From NCBI GenBank assembly GCA_031308135.1, contig JAHLJT010000631.1, forward strand, positions 222,447,433-222,511,432: a stretch of DNA of 64,000 bases. Direction: 5' to 3'. Position 1 is the first letter of the stretch, and each line of letters starts with the position of its first letter. Source of the stretch: Acheta domesticus (taxonomy: Eukaryota > Arthropoda > Insecta > Orthoptera > Gryllidae). Below are positions 41,352 through 53,285 of this stretch, in pieces. Below the pieces are notes generated by a model. That model was not told the DNA's origin. It saw only the letters and a list, made by a program, of their open reading frames with translations, and made no database searches. Both the position numbers and the translations under genes were made by a program.

Positions 41352-44300
41352 TTAGTGAAACAAAACGTGTTTTTTTTTCAGGTCCGTAAACACACAGCAA
41401 TGAACTAGCGAACCATAAAATACATTGCGTATTCTCTACAATCATAATAGATGCTGGAAGTGTTGTTCCCTTTAATTTTTTCCCAGTGATCTGGTTGCTA
41501 CCAACGTAAATGTAATTTTTAATAGGAGATCCTGATTCATCTCAGTGCGAAGAGATTTTCCTCGCGCACTATTTCCCCGATTCCGTTGAGTAAGAACGTA
41601 TTGACGTAAAAGGAAGCGACATTTAAACGTTTTGTTTGTTAAGTGTCTTTGGCAGAGGGGATCCTATACCAGGTTGCCAATTTCAAAATCCTTTGCCACG
41701 GCGCACCGCGGCGTATAGGTAATCAAGCAATCGAATCATCTTCCAATGGCCTGCAACGATGTAGTGCCACTACCTTGGTCAAAACTGTGATTTCCACTGG
41801 CTTTTTTCTACATTCTTTTTTTCTTCTTCTGGCTTCTACCTTGAGTTCCCAGTTCCTGTCTGCTTCTCGCGTGAAAGTGAGTGTGAGCGGTTGATAGCTT
41901 CCTAAGAACCGGAGTGGAGTACGCAACTGCGATAACCATGTTTTGAATGATTAGATAGACTGCATTCATCAAGACGTTCATTTAGAGAATGTCGTGGAGC
42001 CAGCTATCAAAGGCCACGGCCTTTCACCTGCTGACCACAAGAGTCTCTTGACAGTTTATGCTACTTAGGCCACGTTCATCGTTTTTCAGGAACGACAATG
42101 GCGTTGTATTTGCTTTTCACAAGAGAGGACCTCTTAAAGTTTGCTGGCCTAAATAAATAAATTTAAAATAATTAGAAGAATAACTATTTGCGTTGTATTA
42201 GAATAAACGGCTATTATCCTCACCTCCCCCGTTACTACACCACTGAATGAGATAGAAATATCCTTTTGTTAGTGAGATCGAGAGCAATAAGATTATCGTC
42301 CGCTTACTTTGTAGTGTAAGAGGCTGCAACAATTTCTGTCCGTATGCGATACATTTCAATGTGTATGTGGAGATGGCATTTCGTGTACATATTAAGAAAT
42401 AGTATATAACAGTAACCCATACACGCTATTAATTAATTCAACTAGAAGAATATCAGTCTTAATTACGGACTATAGTTAGGGTTGCCAAAAATGTTTTCAG
42501 AAAATAGTGAACCGCGGGGGTAGGGGACTTTGAATAATAATAATAACACATTCTCTTTATTACTTAAAACATAGCCAAGTGTGAAGTTGAGTTTTGCTTT
42601 TTCAAAAAAGGGAATAAATCTTTTATACATTACGTACTTCAAATAAAATTCTCAGTGTGCATTAAGGCCAGAACTCTTCAGGAGTTCGTTAAAGTAGTAT
42701 ATGCATGAAAGACATTTATGAAATACACTTTTAGTTCACGTTCATAGTGCTGTGCACTTGGACAACGACAAACGTATTATGAATAGTTAACAAACTAGGG
42801 TAAGTGCATGGACCTGCCCAATAGCCAGGTTTGGCATCAGAGTTAGTCAGCTCTAATCGAGATTATAAACTTGCCATAATGAACACTAAAAGCTCTACTA
42901 ACACTTGCTCACTGATACAATAATTTTCTTTTCGTCACTGGATGAGATCTTTTTACACGTTCACATTTTCATTTTCTAGATAGTGAATCATAAATAGAAC
43001 ATTTCACTCAAATAGTGAACCCTAACTATGGTACTGAATGAATGAAATATCCCCAGGTACCGCTTGTCCACCGTTAATCTCCAACGTGCTTCACAAACTG
43101 ACAAATGTGGCCTTTCTTTTCTTTATTGGCGTTCACGCTCTTTATTGGCTATGTGCCAGGAAGACACAAAAACATATTTAATTTATAGTAGGCTGCAAAA
43201 ATCACACCTAGAGTGTATGACCACAGGCCTTGGAGTATTTAAAAGACAGTTTTGAAAAAAGATTTTGATTGTTGGATAACAAACCTCACATCCTCTACTT
43301 GTTTACTTGAACTACAGGTACAAATAGTCCGCAGTAAAGTATGTTCTTAATAGGAAATGGTTCAAGGAAGCGGGAAGCTTCGTAACTCGAGTGTTTACTT
43401 CTCTCCGTGTCAGCTACATTGTAGTCGTGCTTTGTCAGAAGGCAGGGTATGTAAATGAGAGTGAATCCGGTGAGCAAGCATGAATGAAAATCAAAACAAA
43501 GGGGGTAGCAGAACAAGACAAGTAAATCTCCCAGGGAATAAAAATATTTTGTTTAAAATCAGAATTGAAGAGTAAAAAAAGTTGTTCACCAGATTAAAAT
43601 CAATTTACCAAGAGAACTTCCTACAACTGGAAAAAACGAGTTTTCAACTTCTTGTATAACTTAAATTTTTTTTAACCACATTACGCCAATGAATATTGAC
43701 TTTAATTGTCTAATGGTAACGAATCTCTATTTTTTGTCTAGAGTGAAGCTTTCATTTTGGTTTACATACCACATTGAATTATTGAACCATAAAGCTTGCA
43801 TTGTGGCTTCAGATCGCATTTCTTTGCACATACACACAAAAAAGAAAAAAAGGGCAAGAGCGGTGGGCTCTGGGCACTTCGTTGAGCGGTGGGCGCTTAG
43901 GTGAACGCTGAGCACAGATTTGAGACGTAATCAAAGCACTCGTATGTCAGAGGGCAAGGCGATGATCCCGACTTCCGACATGCATATTTTTCCGTGCCAG
44001 ATGTTCTTCTGGGAAATGCGCAGTGTAGGCCGATCATTAGGAGCTATATCTCCGCCGTGCGTGAGGTGCTTCTTCATTCTGCCAGCTTGTTATATTGACT
44101 AAATTTAGGTGCAACTGCAGTGAAGCATATTTGTGCTTTTTTTCTCCAATTTAAAACTTTTATTGCCTTTTTGGGGTATATTTAAAAACATTTTAGTGCC
44201 TTTTAGGCACCTAAAACCTAAGTTTTTAGAGCTTTAGCAACTGATGTCTAATTTTAACTGTTATTGTTGTGGATGATTATCCCTTATCTCCCATTATGGA

Positions 44301-44639
44301 TTACCTCAAGATTTCTGCTACCACCACGGAAACAGTAATTTAATACATTCTGGTTTATTTTCTTAAAATTAGGTTGTTTTATTAATTTTCGTAGTTTTGT
44401 TCTGTTTTATGTTATTAGAAAAGATAAATAATGGAAAAGAAAATTGTAAGAATATTATGATAAGTAATTATTGTAATTTGAATATTGAATGAATCAGTTT
44501 AAAGAATAACTTCCTCTTATGTTATTTAGGCTTTTATACTTCCCCCTTCTGCCGCAATCGTAATTATCTGCGGAGGGCTTACGCAATAGTATGCTTATCT
44601 TGACACTCACAGGAACGAAAGGAAATGTGAAAAGGCCAC
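41352..44639. other. About 3.3 kb without recognisable genes
   Basis: Mixed AT-rich DNA. A bulged hairpin TTTTAGTGCCT / AGGCACCTAAAA lies at 44193-44216, and a short (AAT)n at 42532-42545. No domain in the short frames. Confidence 0.5.
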
Positions 44640-45250
44640 CCCTAGGCCACTCCGTGGTAGTGGCTGCTCAGTGGTGGTCCTGCTTTGGCGGAGGGGCGGC
44701 GTCGCGTCGGGGGCGCCGTGGGGGCGGTGGGCGGCGCGACAGACCGACGCCGCGCCTCGGCGGCGGCGGCTATGGGGGCGGAGGTGGCGCGACGGCGGCG
44801 GCGTCTTTGGCGTCGGAGGTGGCGAGACGGGGGTGGCGGTGGCGGCGGCCACTTCTTTGGCGTCGGAGGTGGCGCGACGGCGGAGGCAGTGGGAGTGGCG
44901 GTAGCGGCGGCGGCTTCTCTCTGGACGGAGGCGGCAGTAGCGGTGGTGGTGGCAGTGGCGCGGGTGGTGACGAAGGCGCTGGCGGCTTCTTTGGAGACGG
45001 AGGTGGCGCGACGGCGGCGGTGGTGGCAGTGGCGGTGGTGTTGTTGGCGGTGACGATGGTGACGGCGCGGCGGTGGCGGCATTGGCGGCGGAGGCGGCAG
45101 TGACGGCGGGGGACGGTGGCAACGGTGGCGGTGGCGGCGGTGGGGACATTGGCGGCGTTGGCGGCTGTGGAGGCGGCGGCGACGTGGCGACGTGGTGGCG
45201 GGCGCGACGCCTCCAATTCCGCCCTTCGCCGCTTCTGCGTCACCGCCAGG
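44640..45250. repeat. GC-rich GGC/GGT trinucleotide-like tract with 35-100 bp internal repeats
   Basis: CTTTGGCGTCGGAGGTGGCG recurs near 44805 and 44854, and a variant CTTTGGAGACGGAGGTGGCG near 44988, each followed by GACGG. All six frames stay open over 100 codons or more, so the glycine-rich and proline-rich readings on either strand are not evidence of a protein. It might be a decayed GC minisatellite or an untranslated first exon. Confidence 0.75.
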
Positions 45251-46215
45251 TAGCTTTCACGGCTGTGGAAGGCGGCACGCGGCTCAAATCGGTCGTTTAC
45301 AGAACCCTCACAGTGACCCAAATAAAAATCTCAGCGGACGTTTTGCACAGGCGAAATGTTGGTCTCTCATTTTACAAGCTGTCTGTGATAAGGTCTCTTG
45401 ATTTTTATCAGGAAGGCTCTGCACAAAAATACTAATTGAAAGTGATTGTTATAGTAGAAGAAATATTTTTAAGGAATGAAAAGAATCAAAATTCTGAATT
45501 GTATATTGTTTACTTAATAGTTTACCAAAGGAAAATGCAGGTTCCTTGAAGTAAACGAATCGAAAATGTGTTATAGGAGATTAAAAATTACTAGCGTACC
45601 CGTGCGTTCTACAGCCTCTGAACAGGTGGGGTAGAATCGAAGAGCGTCGAATGAGCAAAAATGTAATAAAATTGTCAATATCTCATACTGTAGATTAAAG
45701 TGTGAGGAACGTTTCTTCGAGGCCATTTGCCTCAAAATTTTAGTTTTTAAGACACTAGAACGCTTCCTTTAGAACTTATTTAACGATATAGATTTTTTTA
45801 AATGTTGACGTGCATTGCGGATTGCATTTTACATGAATATTTAGATTTTTTAAACAAATCATTCATATTTTAAACGTCAAAGTGCAATTCGTCACGTCTC
45901 CGTGAAACTCTTTCTTTAGGGACCTCATTTATAAAGAGTGGTTACGTGTGAGAGCCGCAAAGGGAAGGTAATATAAGAAAGCAAAGCAAAGCCGCAAAGC
46001 GAAATAATATAAGAGACGATATTCAGAGAGAAATCAATAAATCATTTTCACCATTCTCAAAATTCCCGCCAAAACACATTGCATCATGCCTGTACCCGAA
46101 TTTTCCGAAACGCCGGCAAACAATTAATATTACTTTCTACTGACAAAGCCCCTTGAACCAGCCTTGTCTATTCCAAGTGGTCGTAAGGATTTGCCAAGTG
46201 TATTGCTACTGCGCA
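45251..46215. other. No recognisable gene
   Basis: At 45589-45610 ACTAGCGTACCCGTGCGT resembles an end motif seen in several insect repeats (recalled, unverified). A short direct repeat GCCGCAAAG..AATATAAGA occurs at 45955 and 45991. Confidence 0.45.
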
Positions 46216-46705
46216 ATTGATTAATTAAATTTCTGAGCGCGTCATCTGCCATGGAAATTAGTCCCATTTAGTGAATGTTATACTCGTACCCCGGGAGGTG
46301 GCGCAGTTTCTCCACTGGAGCGTGAGGCCCGATGTCGATCCAGAGCAGTCTTAAGGGATTTGTACCTCCAAATATCGCCTCAGCAAGGAAACGTCCAACC
46401 TCTAAGCTCCCGATTGGTCTCCCGTCATGTGCGCCAGTGTGTGTATGTAAAGGGAGAGGGCAATGTAAGTATGTGTATGGAAAGGGAGAAGGCAAAGATG
46501 AAGGAGGAAAGATCGTACGCGGTCCATGACCCGTTTGTTAGGGTACTGCTCTGGCATTCACCTGGGATTGACCGGAGAAGCCACGTAAAACTACCGATCA
46601 GAGCAGTCGGCCGCAAGAATTTTCCTCCAGGCAGCGGCTGAATTCGACGCAGTTATGCACTACCTGGTATCGAAAATCCGCCACCGTCGAGTCCCGAAGT
46701 CCAGG
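46216..46705 (-). mobile_element. SINE A copy, antisense, diverged
   Basis: Antisense blocks: TGATTAATTAA tail, GAGCGCGTCA, ATTAGTCCC, CGCGGTCCATGACCCGTTTG, TTAGGGTACTGCTC, GGCATTCACCTGGGATTGAC, CAGAGCAGTCGGCCG, TTTCCTCCAGGCAGCG. In the middle GTGTGTATG..AAAGGGAGA is duplicated around the CA-repeat site (46437-46490). The head is largely lost. Confidence 0.8.
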
Positions 46706-47374
46706 CAACAAAGCGTCGGCGACACAATTATAACCAGCTGAAACCTGGTTCGCATGCCGCGTTTGCTCGTGTATGAGCCGTTTACGTTTGATCTAACACA
46801 CCAGTTCCACTATCTTCAGGCGGTCTTTGGATTATATTAGATTTTTTTGTCCAGTTTTATTTTAGGCAATCATATATTGTACATATTGATTTAATATATA
46901 CAGACTTAATATAGATAAATATATTGTACATATTGAAAACCAAATAAGTAAAAAAAAAAACAAATTTAGATTATTTTCAATCTAAATTATGGTCTCTATT
47001 ATTTTTTTACAAGGGAAGATTTGAGGCAAGAGGAAGACGACGTACATTGTTTTACAACTGCAGAATTGCTTAGAGTAACAAAATTAAGGTCGAGTGTTGC
47101 TATGATGACAGCCATCCTTCTAACAGGCGACGGCATGTAAAGAAGAAGATTAATTTTTTGAGGTTTGAATACGCACAACATATTACAGTCTAAAATAAAA
47201 CTGAACAAAATATCTTACATACGTATGCAGCCGCGGGATCTTTGGAGTTGGCCCACGGAATCGAAAATGAATGGTTATGTATATAATGAAACAAGAATGA
47301 ATGATGCGTGACTGAAAATAAACAAATAAAAAGAAAAAAAATGCCAAAACAAAACATTACTTAGGAAATAATAA
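46706..47374. other. AT-rich DNA, no gene recognised
   Basis: Contains ATATTGTACATATTGA in two nearby copies (about 46873 and 46920). Nothing coding. Confidence 0.5.
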
Positions 47375-47541
47375 AAATGTTTGTTTAAGTTAGGTATGCG
47401 AAAGTGGTAGGTTAATAACTAGTAAATTAGATTTAAGCTAAAATTAAGCTAGTTTTAGTTAATATTAGTTAATCGTTAAGAAAATAAGGCAGGAGTCTAT
47501 TTGTACACCAATTAAGAAAATAAATTCCCGCCTCCTCAGGG
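47375..47541 (+). repeat. H/I repeat family, I-type copy 3
   Basis: Inverted relative to the I copies at 49780 and 56375. Shares TTAGGTATGCGAAAGTGGTA (compare CACTTTGGCATACCTAA), TTAGATTTAAGCTAAAATTA, and ATTCCCGCCTCCTCAGGGTA. Truncated: the block with the CTGCTGCC motif is missing. It abuts an H copy in the opposite direction at 47546. Confidence 0.7.
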
Positions 47542-47545
47542 TTAC

Positions 47546-47905
47546 TTTTTTAACTCTCCCCCTCCCCCCGCCAGTAGCCCTGGCGAGGTGGTCGTTTATT
47601 GTCTTGCAGGGGGATACATGCGCCGCAGCTCGATGGATTATGCGGCAACGAAAGGGGCTGCTTATTAACTGTCTTATTACTAACTTAACCTTTGGATGAA
47701 GCCGGAACTTTGGCCGGCAACCTAAGATTTACATTAATGCCGATTGGTGTTCTTTCTGTTGTCGTTTTCTTACTGCAGTCTTTTTGATTTTACGTTTGTT
47801 TTCATTCACTCATACCTCCATACTAAGGTCCATTTACACTTATTTACATAGTTGACATTGGCACTTTCACACAACACTATACACACTATGTACACTGCAA
47901 CTGCT
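47546..47905 (-). repeat. H/I repeat family, H-type copy 2
   Basis: Holds the conserved hairpin CGCCAG-TAGCC-CTGGCG (47569-47585), TTATGCGGCAACGAAAGG, GATGAAGCCGGAACTTTGGC and CGGCAACCTAAGATTTA, then CACTATACACACTATGTACA at the far end. The minus-strand peptide LPHNPSSCGACIPLQDNKRP keeps the CxxC seen in copy 1. A GC-rich tract follows at 47930. Confidence 0.75.
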
Positions 47906-47929
47906 GCAGGGGTACTGTGGAGGGGAAAT

Positions 47930-48260
47930 AGGCCCGCGGGATCCCGGTGTCGCCGCGCCGGCCACTGTGCAGGGGCGCCGGGGCGCTTGGGTGGGCGGGG
48001 GGCGGGGGCGGAGGACGGAGGCGAGGGCGGGGGGAGCGGGGGCGGGGGGGACAGGTGGGCGAAGGGCAGGAGGGCGGGCGTGGCCGGCGCGACGCGGCGC
48101 GACGCGGCGCCCCGGGCGGCGGAAGCGGAGGCGCCAGCAGCCAAGACGGAGGCACTCTCGGCCGCCGCCCCTGCGGAAGAGCGGGCACACCCATTAGCGC
48201 AGGAAGCGGGGAGGGCGGCAAGACACTCGGCGGAGTGGGTAGATGGCCTTAGACCGGGAA
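47930..48260. other. GC-rich tract beside H repeat copy 2
   Basis: GGGGCGG-rich and CpG-rich. GCGACGCGGC is duplicated at 48087-48107. Multiple open frames on both strands arise from composition; no domain recognised. Confidence 0.6.
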
Positions 48261-49499
48261 GAACTCCCTCTCACAGGTTGAGGAATCCCCGCCCTTGCAG
48301 GTTCATCCTTGAGAAATGCCAAATGAACTCGAATATGCAGCGTCTACTCTCAGAATGGTGGTAGGAGATAAACTAAAATATATTTTATGGAATGTTTGGT
48401 CTTTAGTACCGATTTGGAAGCTATGAGAACGTTGACAAACAGTAATGAAAATTTTGAAAGAAAAATAGTAGTTTCACTTACTAATGTAAAATATTTTAGT
48501 CTGATACGGATACCCTAAATCGAATTTATTAATAAATATTACTGAAATGTGTATTTCATGATTTCTTACTCTCTTATAGGTTACTTCAATACAAATATCA
48601 GAGGTTCAGAAAAACAGGATTCAGATGTTTACGTTTTAATTTGCAGAAAATTGCGAAAAGCTTTGACCTAATAAGTGTTTGTAAATTATGTCCTTAGACG
48701 TGTGTAGCCTGAAAGATGAGGAAGAATCGACAACATTTTGAGTCCCTTTTCCATTAAACATTTTTATTTTACTATGGCATATTTTACACGAAAAAACACA
48801 AAATACACAGCAAGAATTAAATTAAAACTTTAATAATACCATTAACAAACAATTGGTTTTATATTCTACCATTTAAAGGGTTGCCACATGGCTTGAAGAC
48901 CCTGGACTCAAAATGTAAAACAATTCCTTGAAATATCAGGTTAAAAAAGGGGGAAATCAGTGAGTGGACTTATTTAGGGATATAAAACATTTCATTACGT
49001 AACTCAAAGTAACACTTCCGGAAATTTTCAGGGGACCTAGGACCTCCATGGGCCAACGCCTCTGGTTCTATTTGAAAATCTTCTTCTTAAGGATGGAGGC
49101 TCAGAGTTTGGTCTTATGACTTATGTACTACAAACTTTTAGCGACTTGCAATTCATGAAATATACAGAAATCAGAACTTACAACCTATTATCCAAAAGAA
49201 CAATTTTCAGCTTCATTTTCAAGCAAATCACACTAGAGATATTTACCGGTCTGGATGTTCCAAAAAGTCATTGCTGAACAAGCGACCTTGAGCGACTTTG
49301 AGTGTCGCGTACCTGAAAGCGAACAAGTACGCAGATTCGATTCGCGGGCAAATACAAAGAGAACTCCTGGCTTCCAGGAAGTCTTGTCCCTTGGGAGTTT
49401 TGTTTACAGGCCAGAACTACCTTTCCTTCACCCTCATCACAACTCGCTTTCGCTCCAACAATATAAAAGTCGTTTCGCAGAATTGCGGAATTTGCCACT
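48261..49499. other. No recognisable gene
   Basis: AT-rich. The frame starting near 49298 is open for 201 codons only because it enters a GCC tract. Confidence 0.5.
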
Positions 49500-49770
49500 T
49501 GCAGCCCAACCATTCTCTCCCACGCCTTAGCAAGCGTCTGCCTCTACCCCGGCTTGGCGCCCCCCCCTCTAAAGTGCCCGCCCATCCGCCAGTTGTGTCG
49601 CCACTCCTGACTACGCCGCCGCCACCACCGCCGCCGTCGTCGCCCCCGCCGCCGCCGCCGCCGCCTCTGCTGCCGCCGCCGTCGCCGCCGCCGTCGTCGC
49701 CGCCGTCTACGCCTCCGCCCAAGACGCCGCCCACGGCGCACACTGGGTCCGAATCGACTCCGAAAACGCT
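49500..49770. repeat. GC-rich tract with (GCC)n
   Basis: GCC and GTC trinucleotides at 49612-49712 give poly-proline, poly-alanine or poly-arginine readings in every frame. I-type repeat copy 1 begins just to the right. Confidence 0.8.
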
Positions 49771-49779
49771 CACGGCCCA

Positions 49780-49985
49780 TTCTGTGGGATTCTTCTATTT
49801 TCCTCACCGTGCCTCTGAAGAGGCGGGAATTTTTTTCTACTTAGATGTACAGTATGTTGCTGCCTTAGAGCTTATGCAGCTAAGGAGGGGTTTTTATATC
49901 TAACTATAACTTAATGTTAGCTTTATGTAACAGGACAATTAACATGTATGCACTTTGACATACCAACTTAAAAATTTCCTCCCTC
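49780..49985 (-). repeat. H/I repeat family, I-type copy 1
   Basis: Shares CCTCTGAAGAGGCGGGAATT, GTTGCTGCCTTAGAGCTTAT, GCAGCTAAGGAG, ACTATAACTTAATGTTAGC and CACTTTGACATACCAACTTA with the copy at 56375. The orientation is given as for the CxxC-bearing strand of the H type. Confidence 0.7.
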
Positions 49986-51040
49986 AATACTATGTACTGT
50001 TCTAGCTTCTATCTTGGTGATTTTTTAAAAAATTTTATTTCCCGCGTTTCGTTTGACGCGTCAAAATGACAGGTAACAGCTCACAAGGCTAGTTTTTACT
50101 CAGAAGGATCGCGTTTTCCTTACCGCAGCATTGCAATACTTTATCTATTTTACGTAAGTAGTATATGAGATAGAAAAAAAAATCCTGGACTGTCCTCTGA
50201 AACCGAGCCCTAGAAATCGAAAGCCAGAGGCGTTACCTAACGCCATCTAAGCGTGTCTCAGCAATACTACTTTTATAATCCCTATTAATAATTTGGCGAA
50301 ATGGTGAAATATCGTCATCTGCATTCTCTCAAGTATACTTCATGATAGTGAAATGAGAGGGCTGTAACTGCATCAAATGGATATGGTTATAACATTCCCT
50401 GTAGAATTAGTCTTGCAATTACCTTGGATTTAATGTTATATACTCTTATTGTCAGATTCCATGTGTTAAAAATAATTCTTCCTCACAATTACGACATTTT
50501 AGTTTTGATAGTTAACAGGTCTCTTTATCTTTCAAAAATCACGTCGTTTTGATACAGCATGTCTTTTCCTTTTTTTTCCTTCCTTGCCTTTCCCTTTCTC
50601 GGAATTTCTGGCCACGTGTGCGCGCCGGTGACCGCCTCCGCACCCCCAGCCCGCCCTCCGCCGAACAGCCCCCGTTCGCGTAATGGCAGGTACGCAACCC
50701 TGCAAATGAGCGTGGATGACGGGTTTTTTTCCGTCAGGTTTCACCACCCCGAGCAAAAGCGTTTGCGAGAAGGACGAAGGAGGGCCCCGCAGGTACACGG
50801 ATTTACGACGAACTCTTCTCTTTGAAGAGGACACAAATGAAGGGAAGGGCACCCAGAAAGGGCGCAGGGTTTGGGGAATTTCCAGATTTCGAAACGTTTG
50901 GTGATTGTGATTTAATCTTCGAACGCGAAGGCGGCTATCTGAATCGTTTCTCGGTTATAATTTACATGATTGTTCCTGATACATTTTACAAATTAGATCG
51001 TGGCACGACGCTTTCATCATGTTTTGAATGAATTCTGGCT
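49986..51040. other. No recognisable gene; GC-rich patch 50610-50800
   Basis: AT-rich around a GC-rich patch that is open in three phases. No domain recognised. Confidence 0.5.
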
Positions 51041-51060
51041 TAATAATAATAATAATAATA

Positions 51061-51096
<36 letters not shown>
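51041..51096. repeat. (AAT)n microsatellite, tail of M2
   Basis: About 18 units with one slip. It directly joins the 3' block of an antisense element at 51097, so it is best read as that element's expanded tail. Confidence 0.95.
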
Positions 51097-51097
<1 letters not shown>

Positions 51098-51160
51098 TTG
51101 CCTTTATTAGTGGCGAGGCTCAGGCCATTTGGCCTGCTCTTCCGCCTCCTTAACACCTCC
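51097..51160 (-). mobile_element. 3' end of a LINE or SINE with stem-loop tail (M2)
   Basis: Antisense block AATTGCCTTTATTAGTGGCG, stem-loop CAGGCC-ATTT-GGCCTG (51121-51136), GCTCTTCCGCC. Same block as SINE E and M1. The sequence to the right (to about 51300) may belong to it, but I recognise nothing there. Confidence 0.7.
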
Positions 51161-51654
51161 AAAATAAAGAAACGAGCAGGGGCCTTAAAATTTAGCATTT
51201 AGAGCATCTATATTATTAGGGAACGGAATTAATTGTAATAATAAAGAAAAATGTGTAAAATTGTGAATTTATTTTTTCTAAAATATGTTAGAAAAACTAG
51301 AAAATATGTATAATAAACATTCATTACAGTGTTTCAAATTACTGTATATTTTATAAGCACAGAATGTTGCCGATCAGGTCTTACAATGGATTCGAAGCGA
51401 CCGAAAGGAAATTTTACCTCTACAGAAGTAATTGTACACTGGTCGTCACCTCATACAGTATTGAAAATCTAAAATACGTTCGTGGTTTAAACAATGTTGT
51501 TGGCAAGGAGCCGGCTCTCAGGTGAATATTACCAATATTAGTACAGCCAGCGGCGGATCCCGGAGGGAGGGTGGGAAAGAGAACGTACTCCCCCCCAATC
51601 ACGATAATACGACGATCTGAAAAAACTTTGAGAACGCTTTGAGAAAAGTCGGCG
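51161..51654. other. No recognisable gene
   Basis: AT-rich to mixed. No motif seen. Confidence 0.5.
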
Positions 51655-52020
51655 CCGTGGCGAACAGTGAAGTGTAAATAGTGTATATAGTGTCGTGTGG
51701 AAGTGCGTGCGTGTGTGAACTGTAAATAATCTTAGTATGAATGTGTGTGTGAATGATCAAAAACCAGAGCAAGATTCAAGAAACATAGCAACAAGAAGGC
51801 AAAGTCAAAAGAACTTTAAACAAGAATTTAAATCTTAGGTTGCCGGCCAAAGTGCCGACTTCATCCATAGGTTAAGTTAGTATTAAGTTAGTTAATAAGT
51901 CAGTTAATAAGATGCCCCCTTCTTTGCCGCATAAGCCAAAGAGCTGCGGCGCATGTACACCCCAATAGCCAATAAACTACCGCCTCGCCAGGGCTACTGG
52001 CGGGGGGAAAGTTGAAAAAA
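51655..52020 (+). repeat. H/I repeat family, H-type copy 3
   Basis: Reads in the presumed sense direction: AGTGTATATAGTGTCGTGTG, TTAGTATGAATGTGTGTGTG, TTAGGTTGCCGGCCAAAGTG, TCATCCATAGGTTAAGTTAG. A frame MPPSLPHKPKSCGACTPQ then hits a stop before the region equivalent to ARATGGGKVEKK. The hairpin CGCCAG-GGCTA-CTGGCG is at 51988-52004. All three H copies hold these blocks in the same order. Confidence 0.75.
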
Positions 52021-52329
52021 AGAAAAAACAAAAATATTTGTTAGTTTTCGATGGAGTTAGGCAAGGGCCATGGAAATCATAATCAATCCGCGGTTCAAGT
52101 TACTTCTGCTTCACAAACTTCATCCGTGATTGGAAATACGCGGTTTCTAAGGAGCAGGGGGTGTACGTTTCCCAATTCATGGCGGGAAGATTCGGAAGTG
52201 CATTGCTTTGTAACAAAGATGAAACCAGATATAAATATAACATATATTGTAAACTCACATCGAAAATGTTCCGTTTCCACATAAACTTAAAATGGAACGA
52301 AATATGTATTTGTATTTAGTATTACGTAC
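52021..52329. other. No recognised gene; 77-codon frame at 52051
   Basis: A frame MELGKGHGNHNQSAVQ.. runs 52051-52284 with no known domain, and opposite-strand frames overlap it. It follows an H repeat in the sense direction. I do not call it. Confidence 0.4.
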
Positions 52330-52722
52330 ATGTCCCTTTAAGGACAATAGGCCTCCGCGCCATTATATTCGTGACTTCACGTAGTTAACGAATTCGGCTA
52401 GCGCAGCAAGTTTCGTAGCGACACCGGTTATGTAGTTTGTTTGAACTTGGCGCGACAGCCCGCATATGGGCCATGGCCTACCAGTAGCGTCCCGGTTTCG
52501 CGGCCATGGGTTAAGGAGTACGTGTGGTTAGCACGAAGACAGCCGTTTTCTGTTCTTCTCAACCTGAGAAGTGAGGTTTCTCATCGTCACACCGTAACAT
52601 ATACTAGGACATTGCAAGGAAAACGCACATTATAATCTTGTCCGACCGAGAAATGAACTCGGGGTCGCGTCATGGAAAGCGAGCACACTGACCAATCAGC
52701 TAAACCTCGAGGGCCAGTTAGG
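52330..52722 (-). mobile_element. SINE J copy 1, antisense
   Basis: The minus-strand head CCTCGAGGTTTAGCTGATTGG includes a perfect box A TAGCTGATTGG (52692-52702) and a weaker box B GAGTTCATTTC (52650-52660), 42 bp apart, with a plausible T-stem CCGAG/CTCGG. The body contains GTGTGACGATGAGAAACCTC, GCCATGGCCCATATGCGGGC and GGACATGTACGTAATAC. It lacks the tails of SINE A, B or E. The 3' end is uncertain. Confidence 0.6.
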
Positions 52723-53244
52723 TAGTAATATGTAAAATATATAAAAAATGTAATTATCACAAAATATGTAAAATATATGTGAAATAAAAGTAGTTCTAAT
52801 TAATTCAGAATGTCTTGTAAACTCTAAAAAATATCATTGATTGCAGGTGTCTTGTTCCTCAAATCATGTAGTTACATGAAAATCCGTTCCATATATATAA
52901 TTTATTTCTAATGCGCTCAGAATTTGGAAGAAAACTGTGAAATTCTACGGCCATGAAAGAGGTGTCTGTGGTTTCGTTAGATATCCAGGAACTCAGGAAT
53001 AATAAATAACTTAGTAATTGAAATGTTTTGTGGCATTTTACTAGCAAAAGTAAGTAAATGTTTAAGTTTACGAATGACAACAATTTTTACTGTTGACCCG
53101 TTTCTTATAAATACCACTTTGTAACACATTAGTGTTTAATCTTTGAGAAATAAGGGTAGCTCTAAACAAACTCTTCCCTCAAGATCCGAGTTACCCAACG
53201 ATCTGTTAGCTGGTCACCCTGGCTATATATTTTAAGATTACTAA
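52723..53244. other. AT-rich DNA, no gene recognised
   Basis: Nothing notable. Confidence 0.5.
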
Positions 53245-53285
53245 CATTAATAATATAATAATAATAATAACAATAATAATAATAA
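53245..53285. repeat. (AAT)n microsatellite, interrupted
   Basis: About 13 AAT-like units with one CAA interruption. Confidence 0.9.

Noticed and set aside
44591..45435. Long glycine- or proline-rich frames on both strands
   Set aside because: All six frames are open because the sequence is nearly pure GGC/GGT-type repeat; no start context, domain or frame-specific signal.
52051..52284. A 77-codon frame as a small gene
   Set aside because: No domain, opposite-strand frames overlap, and it lies directly after a repeat copy; evidence is too thin.
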